A stretch of DNA of 64,000 bases from Ramazzottius varieornatus (lineage: Eukaryota > Tardigrada > Eutardigrada > Parachela > Ramazzottiidae). The notes beneath the pieces are model-generated. The model did not search any database, had not been told where the DNA came from, and saw only the letters and a list, made by a program, of their open reading frames with translations. Numbering within the stretch: position 1 is the stretch's first letter; each line of letters starts with the position of its first letter. The position numbers and the translations under genes were made by a program. Shown here piece by piece: positions 24,301 through 34,349 of this stretch. The stretch covers positions 4,704,629 to 4,768,628 of the forward strand of contig BDGG01000001.1 of the NCBI GenBank assembly GCA_001949185.1, given 5' to 3'.

Positions 24301-27300
24301 TAGAGTAAGGAATGGGAGGGGCCAAAGGCTTACGCTACTCGGATTTCTTGCACTGCTTGAGTTCCGTACCAACCTCTCTGTTAGAGACCGGGATCTGGCC
24401 GCGTACGCTGCACTGCGCAGCAGCTGAGCTGCGCAGCAGTGCAGTTGCAGCGTTCACTTTGGCGTTTGTGTGCAGCGCAGCGCAGTATACAGCGTGTGGC
24501 AAGCTAACGCAGCGCAGCTGCAAACGGTCCAAAAAGACGGTTTTCGGTTTTCGAACTGAGAATCTCCCGGTTGGTGGCCGTTATCAAACCCTTGCTTACT
24601 AGGTGTTTTCTGCTTGCTGATAAAACACGGAGTGGTCGCGCAAGCTCGCCCCGAAATAGCGTTTTGCCCAGCCGTAAAGCGCCTGGTAGTTAATGTGTCA
24701 GTGGAACCGGAAGTCTCGGAGTTCGATAAAGTTACTTCTGTAGAAAGTTTCAGCGGACTTTGTTGTGGACTGCCTTTTGTTAGCCTTGATTAGAGCTCTG
24801 ATGGAGGATCACCTGTTGTCCGACGATTCTCTGGAGGAAAGCGGAGATGAAAGAGTTGCCGAAAATGCCGTCCAGAAGCGGAGAAAGTTCAGCGGGAAGA
24901 TGCCCGTCAAAAGGAGATCTGTTCTGCCTTCTGAGATTCAGCTTAAAGCTAGGTACATTTACCAAACTGTGTACCTGTGATTAGAGCTCTAATTAATCAG
25001 CGCCGATATTTACTGTACGATTTGGTTACAGAGGTATGCCGGTTGAAGAAGTGGCGAATATGGTTAAGAACGACACATTCGTCTTACGAGCAGAAAGTTT
25101 TGGTAGCCGAAAGGGAGCTCCGTTCTGGGACACAATGAGACGCGTTGTGGATAAAGAGTCCGAAGATAGGCTCGACATTGTATGCTGTAGTAGATGTAAG
25201 CAAGTGTGGAAGCATGACAGAACTGTGAATACTGATGCTCTTCATCGGCATGTCTCGAAATGTGGCGTCAAGGCGAACCAGCCCAAGATTACTGGCTACC
25301 TTAAGTCACACAAGCTGCCCCTGGCCGCAAAGCAAGAAATGTCCCGAGTATGTGCTCGATACTGCGCAGTGGATGGAAGGAGCTTCGAAGAAGTGGCTGG
25401 AACCGGATTTAGAGCTCTAATAGATACCGTAATCGATGTTACGATGAAATATAGCCACGCTGGAAAGCCCACTGCTCGCGACATGCTGCCCGACCCAACT
25501 ACAGTGAGCCAGTACGTCGGAAAAGAAGCCAAAGCCATCAGGGAATCTCTCCTTGAGGAAGTCAAACCCATCCTACGACTTCGCGGTGAAGGCATAACGC
25601 TTGACTTTTGGGAAGAAGAGTACACTAAAGTGTCGTACTTAGGTAAGAGGAACTGTTCATTGTTTTTGGGCAGCAGGATTACACCATTTGCAGTCTGTAT
25701 GAGTGGCATAGGGCTTTCGTTTTTGCAGGCTGTACTGTGCACTATATGTTCGGCGGATCGGAGCTCCGGGAAAGACTAGTTTTGTGTAGCGAATGGGACA
25801 CCGTGGACAGAAAGACGGGCGCGGCTGTACAAAAGTTCATTTTTAGCAAACTTCGAGAAATCGGCTTTTGTGAGGAAGATCTGAAGCTGTGCACCTTTGT
25901 TACGGATCAAGGCGGAAACATGAAAGTAGCTTTTCGTAACTCGGGCTTCGAGCGCATCAACTGCGCCGGACATCTTCCTAACACCTGTTCGCAAAACTGC
26001 CTCAAATCCAACCCGGAAAGTCAGCATCCCATGCCTGCAAAAGCCTTACCAGTTCTTGCTTTAGTTAACCAGGTCAAGTCCCTCGTTACACACTGTAAGC
26101 AAGGTGGTATCAGTCGGCAGCTTAAAACAACGTTGAAGCAACACTGCGAAACCCGGTAAGGCCGAACCAAGGCCTTGATATTAGAGCTCCAATCCATGTT
26201 TCCAACACCTAGTATGAACTGGAATTTATTTTTAGGTGGAACACCCACGTCGAAATGTTTGCTTCAGTTCTGGCTGTCTACGAGCAGCTTGAAGACATCC
26301 TTGCTGAGCGAAAGGAGTCTCATCTTTTGCCGAGTAAGCAGAAAATGCAAGAGTTTCACGACCTGTTTGAGCCTGTACGGGATGCTACATTCCTTCTTTC
26401 GGCTTCGAAACGTCCAACAATTCATCTCGTGGTTCCAGCGTATCTCGAACTGAAGCGCCACTTCAAGGATCAGGTGCCGTCTGACTTTCCGGAAATTAGA
26501 GCCTTCCAGAAACATGTCGAAAACGTTTTCAACAAGAAGCTCGAGATTGATGAGCTTCATAGAGTGGCCGTCTTTCTGGATCCCTCCATGAAGCACCTTC
26601 AGTTCCTAACTGCGACTGAACGAGTAGCTGTTCTCAAGCGAGCGATGGAAGAAGTGCAGAAAATTCCACAGCCAGAAAAGACAGGAGCTCCGATGGTAGA
26701 AGGTAAAAGCCATTATGCCGCGCACTGAGTCACGCATTTCGTTGAAAACTACATAGCGAAAAAAGAAGAGCTCTAATTTGTCAATACTTCTCACTGTAAC
26801 ATTTGGACATCAAATCTAACCTGAACAGTGATCAGTGCAGGAGAATGGCTTTTACTATTCGACTGTCGCAGTAGCTTCAAGAGGCAATACCAAGTTCAAC
26901 GTGAAAGCCTTGGCCAAGTATTCTGCCGACAATCCCATCGGAAACGAAGTCGAGCGCTATGCGAGTTTGCCCAGTCCTCCCGAAGACCAAGATGTCCTTA
27001 GCTTTTGGACAGAGAAAGAGAATGACTTTCCTCGTTTGAAGTGCTATGCGCTGCGAATCCTTTCTGTATCTGCCACTAGCACACCTTCCGAACGTTTGTT
27101 TAGCAGATCTGGAACTGCTGTATCGGAGAAGCGTACAAATTTAGCTCCTCAAACTTTAAACGATCTCATGGTTGTCCAGTCTAATTTTGAATTTGAGAAT
27201 GTCTAATTTTGTATTTGGGAATTTTAAGTTCGAAATTGAACCGCAGCGCAGTTGCCTCGCACGTACAGTAAGGTGCAGCGCAGCTGCACCGTCGGTCCAG

Positions 27301-30300
27301 TCCAGATTCACGCAGCGCAGCGCAGTTGCCGAGTACCAGAAAAGGGCGCAGCGCAGATGCAGCGTACTTTTTGACCTGCGGCCCAAGTCTCTACTCTCTG
27401 TTAACTTAACTTGGCTTGGCTATTACGTATTCAAGAGGTAAGAATTATCACTGTAGCTGGCCCCTGCCGCTTCCCTCGGTGTCCAAAACTTTGTCCATGC
27501 CCATGATTAGGGAAAGTATGTGTACAGAAACTCAGTAACAGTTTATGCGGTTCACTCACCGCATCTTCTGCCTCGTAGGCAAGGTGATCCGGGCGGATGT
27601 GAAGCGATTCTGCGTCATCTCATCGGCGCGTCCAACTCAGCAAGCTCTGGGATGTCACGTTGTTCATTCCAACGTCGCCGGAAAGACTACTGTTCAATGT
27701 GGCTGTACCACAAACTGGTGCAATGGAGGAGACTACATACCGTCTGGTATAGGAATACCGGAGAAAGTGCCGGCTCTTCCACCAGTGAGCTGCCAAGTGT
27801 GCACGGGCTCCTACACACCGACAACGGGAGCCTCTGGCTGTTTCGAACCGCGCTTCATGGGCACGCAGTTTTATGAAAGTTGTCAAAATGTGCCAATAAT
27901 TCAGTCATCGTGGAGGCAACTTCACAAGTCACATCGGCTGATGTGCTCAACAGAATTTTTTCTAAAACGGGCAAGCGGTAAAGCTTCAGCCGCCGAAGTT
28001 AAAAGAAGCTGCGCATTAGCTCCCAAGATTGACCAAAATTCAACCTTGGGTTGTACGGTTGTGAAACTGGGAGAATATTCTCGGTGCTTGTGCAAAGACA
28101 AAGAATACTGCAACACGGAAGGATGGGACTACAGTCTGGGCCCGTTGCCGGATTCTCCGTCCACTGTACCCCGATCAACGAAAATCCCACCGGAGCGGTC
28201 AACACCCAAGCCAAGCTTTTCGTGCTATTACTGCAAGGGTGCAAGTGGGGATCATGACACAAAGGACGGAAAGTGCTTCGCTCCGCAAACCTTGGTAGCC
28301 TATCCGGTGGACTGCTACGGCTTGCCGGAATTTGTCAGCAAGCTGGCTTCCTATGGCGGCGCTGCCGGTTATGGCGCTATGTGCGGAACACAGTGGCTGG
28401 CTGAGAATGGTAAGTACATAGGGGGTCAATAAGTTTTGAAGCTGCGTTCACGAGGGATCCTGTGGCCGTTCGATCTGTACAGTTTTCCTGCTCGAGTGTA
28501 GAGTAGCTTATGGGCAATACGACACAAGTAGAGCCTAATGCCGGGAAGTCATGCTATGAAATAATTTTCTAAAGTACGAGGTAGCCGGCATGGAGATTCC
28601 AAGTCGGAAATTTCGGCGTGGACATTACAGTCCAACATTGTTTTCTATGCTTGATTGTCTGATCTTAATGCATCTCATCTGCTTTCTAACATTGCGTGGC
28701 ACCCCTCTCCTTACAAGGCGCACATCTCACCAGTTTGACTCCTGTTTTGCCTTCTAAAGGTTTGCAAAGAATGGGAACAAGTTGTTCTTAATTTAGACAC
28801 TAAGAAAGACGAGTTTGAAACGGAGAAAACCACGCCGGAATTTTCGACTTGTAGTCTCCATGCCGGTTACCTCGTATACGAAGGGAGGTTGTTTACGGGT
28901 CCCGTTCTTGAAGAATTCTGCACGTTCTTCCTCACTGTACGTTTGAGTTTGGTTCCAGCACTGGATGAAAGAGGCATGTCCGGTGGCTACTTTGAGTAGA
29001 AGGAAGTCAAGCCGAACTGCAGTCAAGACTCGAGAAAAAAAGTTATACTACAAAGCAAAAGTGCGCAAGTGAAACGGGACAGTCCACGTGGTGCGCCACC
29101 AGATCACCACCTGGATTTTGAAAACATTTGTTTTCTCCACCAGGTGTCTGTTTCTGACAAATTGTCGCTTTCACTCTATATTCGAAAAACTGCATCTTCA
29201 CCATCGGTGCGGATAACGGGAAAATAACCTTGCAAAATGCGGGAGTTTACGAGGAAAATCGGAAAACAAGTATTTTTGCATCTTTTCGAAGAATTATTTC
29301 TCCTTCTGTGTTAGTACCAGCTACCGTTTCTTCTGAACATAGTGATTGCAGTAGATGAGATAGTCTATCTCTTGAAAGCACACTCTGGAAAATAGCACTT
29401 TTAGGTGGTCCGTGCCTTAAAACTTAGTGAACCACCTATGTATTAGGTGCGGAAGCATGAATTGTCCCCTATTTTCAGGCACCAAATTCAAAAACTGTTT
29501 TCTCCCGTTTGAGCGAAGTGTTTCATCCCAAACTTTTTGCGATATAATCCAACATCCTTCGGCTTTGGATTTTGCTAATGGATGTTCAATTCATCGGTGT
29601 TTGTCGCGCTGCAAATTCAGTTTAGTGAAAGTGGCTGTTTCGTGAAAACCCGTCACTTTCGGGAAAAAAAATTTTTCGAGCTCCCCATTCCCTTCGAAAA
29701 CCTGATAATGTCCGGTAAACGTTCTCCCGAAAGCTCTATCGGGTTCTTTTTTTAAACCATCGGATGCCAAATTCATCCGAGTGAAAACTTGGGCATGAGT
29801 CCAGTGCCTTACGAGGGCTCTGATAGTTTGATCGCTAATCAACTTTGGCCAGAAATAGAGCCTGGTGCAACTGCTGAATATCCCATCGAAGGTGTTCAGG
29901 GATTCCGTGAGACGGAATAATTTAGCTCTGACTACCTCACTAAAGTGGCGCAAAGCTGGTTTTGCGCCCGGAACAGCGGAATGAAGTCACGAAATGAATG
30001 TTACGAATGATGATGCCAGCTAATGTTGTTGTTTTGTTTTTCAACTTCCACAAACTACAATGAGAAAACTTCCCACGGCCATAATAAAGACATAGATTCG
30101 GTCTACAGCACGACAAGATCAGTTCGAAGTTGATGAGGTCAGTGCCGGTAGGCTAGCCTCGACCCGACCGAGTCGAGTAACCCGGGGTGGAATGTTCGTC
30201 GACCCCATCGACCCTTTGGACCCCAGGGTCGACAGCAATCGTTCAGTCAATCGAAAGCGACAACGGCGGGTCGATCGGGTCGGGATCGAATGGATCGACG

Positions 30301-31826
30301 AACACTCGACCTCGGGTTGTTCGACCCGGTCGGGTCGAGGCCAGCCTAAGTGCCGGGAGAGAAAAACTGAGAAGAACTTCCCCCTCTGAATTGAAACCCA
30401 GCTCCCTCCGCTGACAACGCACAGTCATAGTTCTTGCTGCCGTGAAGAGAAGAGTGTTAACAGAAAACCTATTACATGAAGGAGAAGAGCGAAGACCAGA
30501 AACACACTAACGAAAAATTTTGATTCTGTTGCCTCGGAAAGGGACAAGTAATACTTCCGCACATAATACTTGGCAGAAATGTCCAGAACATTTTCATGTG
30601 TTTCGGTTGGATAAAATGTGGATGTCCTAGGTAAACCCAAGGTGTACCGCGGCTGCAAGATTCGCACACCCCAGACGGAAGTCGGCTGTGGACGCGAAAC
30701 CACCAATGAAGACGGAACTGTAGAGAAGACATGCCTGTGCATCGACAAGGAAAATTGTAACACTGAAAACTGGCAATCGGCGGGTCTTGAACATCTGTTA
30801 CCGGTATCCACAGTACCGCCGCCACCAGCGTCCACTCCGAAACCGAGCTGGTCTTGCATTCTTTGTGCCTCTGATGACGGGAACTACGATACCAAGAACG
30901 GAGAATGCTTTGCTTCCAGTTCCAGCGTGGTCAACTGCTACGATCATCCTGACTTTATCACGCAGTTGAATGCTGGCCATACACCCATCTGTGCGACGAA
31001 ATTCTCCGTTGCAGCTAATGGTACGAGCGACAACATTTCTCAGCTTGCAAACCTTTCTCAAGAGTAAACTCTTCATTGAAATTTGATCTCCGTAGGTAAG
31101 CCAAAAGTTCAGCGGGGCTGCAAGGTTAGGAAGCCTGGTAGCTACTTGGGTTGCGCCGCGGAAGTCACGCTGAGCGACGGAAGTGTGGAAAAGCTGTGTA
31201 CCTGCAGTTACATGCAAAACTGCAACAGCGAAAGCTGGGCCTCCGGCGGTCTCGACCACAAGCTTAGCAACATAGCGCCGTCGCCACGCCCCACGTTACC
31301 GCCCGTCGACTTCAAGTGCCACAGCTGCGACGGTGTCTCTTCGGACACCACATCCGCCTCGTGTTTTGATCCATCCAAACTCACAACCAGCGAGCAAACC
31401 AAGTGTCCGCCGCTGCCCCACAACGCTGTCCTTGGGAAAGCTCAGTACTGTGTAACTCGTCTGACACCGAGGTACAAAGACAAACTACCCATTATCCGCC
31501 GGTACTGTGGTACCGAGAAAGGTGAAGGACAAGTCAAGCTGGGCTGCTCTCGTGCCGATGATGGACGTTCCACGGACTGTGTCTGCGTGCGGGAAAACTG
31601 CAACAAGCAAGGCTGGGATAAGATCATCAATGGCGACGGCCCTGATCCTGGCCCTGGTCCTGGTCCCGGCCCTGGTCCTGGCCCGAATCCTGACCCTCGT
31701 CCCAGCCCCACTCCTGGTCCTGGTCCCGGTCCCGACGAAACTGGGCCGGATCGTAGCACGAAACCTACGAAGAAACCACACGATAAAAATACCAAACCCA
31801 GCATTCAGCCACCTCCAATAGAATAA
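21374..31826 (+). CDS. secreted protein with seven tandem Ly6/uPAR (three-finger) domains and a Pro-Gly tail
   Basis: Six exons: 21374-21677, 21757-22173, 22240-22656, 27579-28409, 30631-31020 and 31096-31826, 3090 nt, 1029 aa. An N-terminal signal peptide (MRLSKTWMLWFLCGILGQV) precedes the first domain. Each of seven domains starts CxxC (QCNLC, SCYGC, SCYRC, SCQVC, SCYYC, SCILC, KCHSC) and ends CxC...CN (e.g. CSCKTDFCN, CVCVRENCN), the Ly6/uPAR signature. Pro-rich linkers separate them. All introns are phase 1 and split domains at the same place (after WSQTTDSQ-like sequence); domains 4 and 7 have lost theirs. The C-terminus is a PGPGPG repeat with no membrane or GPI signal. Intron 3 (4.9 kb) holds a hAT transposon and a second TIR element. 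Function unknown. The stop codon lies exactly at a duplication junction. Confidence 0.85.
22888..23401. mobile_element. 514-bp TIR element made of AGCTGAGCTA words, candidate 9-bp TSD
   Basis: Ends AGCAGACCTGCGGAG and CTCCGCAGGACT form imperfect terminal inverted repeats. Just inside both ends lies CTGAGCTA or its complement, and the interior near each end repeats GAGCT(G/A) many times. GGTTGGTGC flanks both sides (22879-22887 and 23402-23410). A 9-bp target duplication would suit a Mutator-like element. There is no coding capacity. It lies within Ly6 intron 3. Confidence 0.6.
23885..24095. repeat. degenerate tandem repeat based on AACTGTG
   Basis: TTGACTGTGACTTTGTCA, TTTGACTGTGGGTGTAACTG, TTCAACTGTGACTTTTGCCA and TTTAACTGTGGTTTTTGCCA follow each other with irregular spacers. 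Non-coding, in Ly6 intron 3 just before the hAT element. Confidence 0.5.
24382..27393 (+). mobile_element. complete autonomous-type hAT DNA transposon (3012 bp)
   Basis: Both ends are visible. The left end starts TAGAGACCGGG; the right end is ...GTCTCTA. About 40 bp of TIR match with gaps, including GTACGCTGCA on both sides. The 8-bp CTCTCTGT occurs immediately outside each end (24374-24381 and 27394-27401), the target-site duplication length of hAT elements. Subterminal regions carry many GCAGCGCAG words in both orientations, as hAT transposase-binding regions do. It carries one five-exon transposase gene and sits in sense orientation within intron 3 of the Ly6 gene. Confidence 0.93.
24801..27206 (+). 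CDS. hAT transposase (BED zinc finger, RNase H-like core, hATC dimerisation domain)
   Basis: Five exons (24801-24952, 25032-25642, 25729-26155, 26236-26702, 26836-27206) join in frame to 2028 nt, 675 aa, without internal stops. An N-terminal BED-type finger has CCSRC and HRHVSKC. The catalytic core shows ITLDFW (first Asp), TFVTDQGGNM (second Asp) and RWNTHVEMF, all positioned as in hAT enzymes. The C-terminus has FPRLKCYALRILSVSATSTP followed by SERLFSRSG and NLAPQTLNDLM. This is the hATC block with the catalytic Glu region. The last acceptor is inferred as the second AG near 26835, which restores frame. Nothing looks broken, so the element may be active or only recently silent. Confidence 0.9.
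28577..28874. mobile_element. TA-flanked MITE in Ly6 intron 4
   Basis: The left end CGAGGTAGCCGGCATGGAGA and right end TCTCCATGCCGGTTACCTCG are inverted copies. The match continues for about 48 bp, including CAAGTCG and CGGCGTG. TA lies directly outside each end, as for Tc1/mariner insertions. About 298 bp, non-coding. Confidence 0.75.
28875..30148. other. rest of Ly6 intron 4, repeat-like sequence
   Basis: No supported gene. A minus-strand frame at 29591-29953 encodes 120 aa without recognisable motifs, probably chance or transposon debris. Confidence 0.35.
30149..30348. mobile_element. 200-bp non-autonomous hAT element with 8-bp TSD
   Basis: Starts TAGGCTAGCCTCGACCCGAC and ends with its near-perfect complement GTCGGGTCGAGGCCAGCCTA. 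The 8-mer AGTGCCGG lies directly outside both ends (30141-30148 and 30349-30356). The interior is almost entirely GTCGACC/GGGTCGA words in both orientations. TSD length and the TA-starting TIR fit hAT, but its TIR differs from that of the 24382-27393 element, so a different transposase would have mobilised it. Confidence 0.88.
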
Positions 31827-32484
31827 GTGACATGTAATAGACCAATAGTGGTTAGAAAGAGTAGATTACACCAACTGTAATATGATGAATTGCTGTCAGG
31901 ATGTCAATGCGTTATTCAAAGATGAGATCTCTTGTATCGAGGGCCGGATGTGGGACCAGACAGGTCCGTATCGCGCAAGTGATTTTGTCAAGGAGGAACT
32001 TGAACGCTTGATTGATCATATGGGAGCACAAGCCGCTAAGGTCAGCAGTTAGTTCTACTCACGCGACGCTATTCAACACTGTCTTCAAAACATGCGTACC
32101 ATATGACTTGTCGATTATTGTAAATCTGGTGTCGTAGTGTCAGGGACTAGACTTTCCTTTGACTTCATCAGAAATGTTCCTCAACACTCCACAAAGAATT
32201 TACGTCCTGAAGTTTCCTCGGATCTACAAGTAATGAGTCGACCGCGAAAACGACAACTTCCTCGGTCGAGTTGTCCAGCCTGACACTGTAACTGTATTGC
32301 AGCATGAAAGGAGCCATCCTGGGCTTCATCCGTTGTGGATGGCGGACAATGGGCATCGTCGATCATGAAGGCTTTCTTCGCAAACTCGACATGCTTGTAC
32401 TGTATGACGTTTACGTTGCCCAGAAGTTCCGGCGACTGGGACACGGACGGAAGCTCCTTGATTTTGTTTCACGGTTAAACTTAA

Positions 32485-33014
32485 CACCTTGAGCACTGCG
32501 CGATTTCGTGCTTTCAGAATACGATGCGGGAAAGTCACTTTGGCCTTGTTTTAACTGGTTAAAGCTTGGGGGCGGTGCCAAATTAGACCAATCACAACTT
32601 CATCGACTGGCCAGAATTTTGGAATATGATGTAGAGTACGCCACCTGCCAACTCAAAACGGCCAGGCTTCAAAGTTTTTTTAATGACCACTGGGTAGATC
32701 TTTCCACAAATCTGAAACTGTCGCAAGATACTAAAATGTTTGGGCTCGCGCAAAAATTATTTTGATGACTCTGGACTGACTGAGAGCCTGGCTGGAAAAT
32801 AATTTGCTGGCAACGGCGAAATTCCGTTAAGAAAGGAAAAAATTCCACACAGGTTTGCAGAGCCAGTGTCCAGTAGCCGCTAGGTTTAGTTTCAAGAAGG
32901 GTTGATTGTCCAGGCAAACGGGAAAAAACGGGGAGCAAAAGGTAAACTGGAAACTCGCTACAAACAAATAAGTGTGCGCCGGGAAGGTGAGTTTCCCGCC
33001 CCGTGCTTAAGGTG
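32485..33014. mobile_element. piggyBac-like non-autonomous element (TTAA target)
   Basis: Flanked by TTAA on both sides (32481-32484 and 33015-33018). Its ends CACCTTGAGCAC and GTGCTTAAGGTG are inverted repeats. Copy 1 carries the empty site (GTTTAAAACGGG near 13656), which directly proves an insertion after duplication. 530 bp, no transposase. Confidence 0.9.
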
Positions 33015-33051
33015 TTAAAACGGGAAATTGCCAAATTCGAGGAAGAAAGTA

Positions 33052-33278
33052 CAGGAGGAGTAAGCATGTGTGACCCAGTAGTCTCAGACGGCGCATCCAT
33101 AGAAAAGCATGAGACACTCGTAATTAAAACAAAGCCTATGACGTAACGAATTACAGTGTTGTCTATCTTACATAAGAAGTGTTTCTGTTAACGTAATGCA
33201 TACTTGATACATGTCATGCCGTCTGAGACTACTGGGTCACACATTTCCTCACTGGGTCACACATGCTTACTCCTCCTG
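33052..33278. mobile_element. 227-bp TA-flanked MITE in acetyltransferase copy 2
   Basis: Left end CAGGAGGAGTAAGCATGTGT, right end ATGCTTACTCCTCCTG. A second inner arm pair GACCCAGTAGTCTCAGACGG / CCGTCTGAGACTACTGGGTC is perfect. TA flanks both ends. About 60 bp of the copy 1 intron/exon 4 boundary is absent here. Confidence 0.85.
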
Positions 33279-34349
33279 TACGATGCATCATATGGTCCTT
33301 GATCAGCCCTCGTCGGCTTTACTACAGCTCTTTATGAAGCACTACTACTTACGAGATTTCGTCACGGTGGAGACCCGTTATACCATATGGAAGCGCTTCA
33401 TGGACGAACAGAGACCGGCATCCAAAGTGGGGGGTACGCTGTAACTTCTCCCCTTCATATGCACCATCTAAGGCTACCGTTTTCGCAGTTCGACATTTGA
33501 ATACCGGTCACACTTACACCACGAACCCTCGGGACTATCTGGGAGGACCTTGGCCGATCAGTTCGTCAATAGGCACCAAAGTCGAGCATCCCTTTGTCAA
33601 CTGGCATCAACCAACCACTTGTGTTCCCGGCTATCACTACGAGCTTTCACCTTCACAGCAGAGGTGGGTTCCCAGCACAACACCGGTGACACTGTACAGT
33701 CTGGATTGACATAAGCTCGTGATACCTGAACCTTCCTGTTCTTTTTCAGAATATACAACAATCGAATCTACAGGCACGACAACAGCGACAAGGCGACAGC
33801 CCTTCACAAAATGCGCACATCGCATCATCCCTTCTCTTGGACATAGCAGGAATGAGCGTTTTTTGCGGCTTTCTCTGCTGGTAATCCGTTTCAGAATGTA
33901 TTCAACAGATCTGGGGTTCGTGAGAAGTTGCATTCCGATAACCCTAATCGCGTGGCCAACGACATATATGGGTAGACACAACTGTCAAGTTCCTCTGTGA
34001 CATGAGCTCACGCTCGACATGACTCGACCTGAGCTCTTGCGGCTCCTTACAGTCCAGTTTCGCCCTGCTGTGTAGCCGTCCTCGTCATTCCAATCCGTCC
34101 ATTCAAAGCTTGCCTACTGGACAATATCCCAAAATCTTTGTGTTTATGGTTTACATGGCAGATTGAAAAAGCTTTTTCGCAAGTATGATGTTGCAATGGC
34201 AGCGAAAACTTCGGAAAAACTATCTAAATTTGAAGAAGAGAGAAAGCGATGCTGATCATTTACGAACGTTTACGAACATCATTTGCTTGATGCTAGTTTT
34301 GAGTGAGCGATTCCGAAAGAGTAAGCGACGTCTGTCGAACCGCAACAGT

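Larger units (their letters stand above)
31885..33846 (+). pseudogene. alpha-tubulin N-acetyltransferase copy 2, broken splicing
   Basis: Exons 1-3 and 5-6 are nearly identical to copy 1. The exon 3 donor reads ACGGTTAAAC instead of ACGGGTAAGT, so the GT is lost and read-through gives VSRLNLTP then stop. A 530-bp TTAA-flanked element follows. The acceptor and first codons of exon 4 were removed where a TA-flanked MITE sits. It keeps the ancestral acetyl-CoA loop RRLGHG, which copy 1 has changed to RRLRHG. Unless novel splice sites are used, it cannot make a full protein. Confidence 0.85.

Noticed and set aside
29591-29953. 120-aa minus-strand frame in Ly6 intron 4
   Set aside because: No recognisable motif, and its start is not clearly an ATG; likely chance or transposon debris.
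31442-31804. Gly-Pro-rich minus-strand frames opposite the last Ly6 exon
   Set aside because: They are complements of the PGPGPG-coding repeat of the Ly6 gene and have no independent support.
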